Positions 5,791 through 6,518 of a stretch of DNA of 6,518 bases are shown piece by piece. Made by a program: the position numbers and the translations under genes. Below the pieces are notes generated by a model. The model was not told the DNA's origin. It saw nothing but the letters and a program-made list of their open reading frames with translations, and did not search any database. Each line of letters starts with the position of its first letter. The stretch's first letter is position 1. The stretch comes from Proteiniphilum sp. UBA5267 (GTDB lineage Bacteria > Bacteroidota > Bacteroidia > Bacteroidales > Dysgonomonadaceae), in NCBI GenBank assembly GCA_002411515.1, contig DHTF01000088.1:1288-7805 (forward strand), read 5' to 3'.

Positions 5791-5811
5791 TTGTGTACAT
5801 TTGTACCACAA
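5791..5811 (+). promoter_or_regulatory. aspS promoter -7 element inside a dyad
   Basis: TACATTTG (5796-5803) is a perfect TAnnTTTG; no TTTG occurs at the right distance upstream. Transcription would start near 5810, about 29 bases before the ATG. The element lies inside a dyad: TTGTGTAC (5791-5798), ATTT, GTACCACAA (5803-5811), symmetric apart from one extra base. The dyad could be an operator. There is no T-run after it, so it is not a clear terminator for cydDC. Confidence 0.55.
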
Positions 5812-5838
5812 AAGCAACGCTAAATAACGGTTATAGAT

Positions 5839-6518
5839 ATGTTCAGAAACAGCACGTGCGGCGAACTCAGGTTGGCCGATACAAACAAGGAAGTGACACT
5901 GGCGGGGTGGGTATCCAAAATCCGCAAGATGGGAGGAATGACGTTTATCGACCTGAGAGACCGATACGGAATTACACAGCTCTCTTTTAACCAGGAGGTC
6001 AATCACGACCTGTGTGAGCAGGCCAACAAGCTGGGCCGCGAGTGGGTGATACAGGTCACCGGCGTCGTGAAGGAACGCTCCAGCAAGAACAGCCACATTC
6101 CCACCGGCGACATCGAGATCATTGCCTCTGAACTGACGGTGCTCAATGCATCACAGACTCCGCCCTTCACCATTGAGACGGAGACCGACGGCGGCGACGA
6201 GCTGCGGATGAAATACCGCTATCTGGACCTGCGCCGCAACGTGGTGCGCCAGAACCTGGAACTGCGGCACAGGATGGCGTTCGAGACAAGGCGCTATCTC
6301 GACGAACGGGCTTTTCTGGAGGTGGAGACACCGGTGCTGATAGGCTCCACACCCGAGGGGGCACGCGACTTCATTGTACCCTCACGCATGAACCAGGGTG
6401 AGTTTTATGCCCTGCCCCAGTCGCCACAGCTCTTCAAGCAGCTGCTGATGGTGTCGGGGTTCGACCGATACTTCCAGATCGTGAAGTGCTTCCGCGACGA
6501 AGACCTGCGGGCGGACCG
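5839..6518 (+). CDS. aspS: Aspartyl-tRNA synthetase, N-terminal part (3' end outside window)
   Basis: The frame opens at ATG 5839 ([12 protein letters not shown]) and stays open to the window edge: 226 complete codons plus two bases. The enzyme charges tRNA-Asp with aspartate using ATP in the cytoplasm. Residues 1-~105 are the OB-fold anticodon-binding domain ([39 protein letters not shown]). The class II catalytic core begins after the linker: [10 protein letters not shown] (124-133), motif 1 region FLEVETPVL (159-167), STPEGARDF (170-178, including the Glu that contacts aspartate), ALPQSPQ (191-197) and the start of motif 2, [10 protein letters not shown]. Full-length bacterial AspRS is about 590 residues, so over 60% lies outside. 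Position 31, in the RKMGG loop that in some bacteria affects choice between tRNA-Asp and tRNA-Asn, is Met; this resembles the Leu of E. coli more than the His of non-discriminating enzymes, a weak hint of Asp specificity. It has its own promoter, 65 bases after cydC. Confidence 0.97.
   Translation, partial: MFRNSTCGELRLADTNKEVTLAGWVSKIRKMGGMTFIDLRDRYGITQLSFNQEVNHDLCEQANKLGREWVIQVTGVVKERSSKNSHIPTGDIEIIASELTVLNASQTPPFTIETETDGGDELRMKYRYLDLRRNVVRQNLELRHRMAFETRRYLDERAFLEVETPVLIGSTPEGARDFIVPSRMNQGEFYALPQSPQLFKQLLMVSGFDRYFQIVKCFRDEDLRAD

Overview
The window looks like a chromosomal segment from the Bacteroidales (phylum Bacteroidota). Three signs support this. The AspRS N-terminus reads like Bacteroidales AspS. 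Several intergenic regions carry the Bacteroidota housekeeping promoter form (-33 TTTG, about 19-21 bases, -7 TAnnTTTG). Strong Shine-Dalgarno sequences are mostly absent. The genus cannot be fixed from the sequence; the fairly GC-rich right half would suit Dysgonomonadaceae or Parabacteroides relatives, which is inference.

Layout from left to right. (1) Positions 1-488: the 3' end of a DUF2264 gene on the + strand. (2) Positions 572-964, minus: a small membrane-anchored HEAT-repeat protein, convergent with it. (3) Positions 1170-1834, minus: a toxin-first higBA type II toxin-antitoxin operon. It has its own promoter and a tandem AT-rich repeat that may be its operator, and it is bracketed by a short imperfect direct repeat. 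(4) Positions 1835-2263: an AT-rich intergenic stretch ending in a strong terminator for the next gene. (5) Positions 2264-2338, minus: tRNA-Pro(UGG), with promoter and terminator. (6) Positions 2536-5773, plus: an overlapping gene pair for a heterodimeric ABC exporter of the CydDC type. (7) Positions 5839-6518, plus: the first 226 codons of aspS, cut by the window edge.

How the parts work together. The two cyd genes share one promoter, overlap by 8 bases and encode the two halves of one transporter; in characterised bacteria CydDC is needed to assemble cytochrome bd oxidase. No cydAB genes are visible here. The higBA pair is a self-contained accessory module in an AT-rich zone (about 490-2530), between a sugar-metabolism-type gene and a GC-richer core block of tRNA, transporter and tRNA synthetase. 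I see no CRISPR array, insertion sequence, phage gene or clearly new multi-gene system. The points most worth checking are the repeats around and upstream of higBA, and the unequal, short ATPase domains of the CydDC pair.
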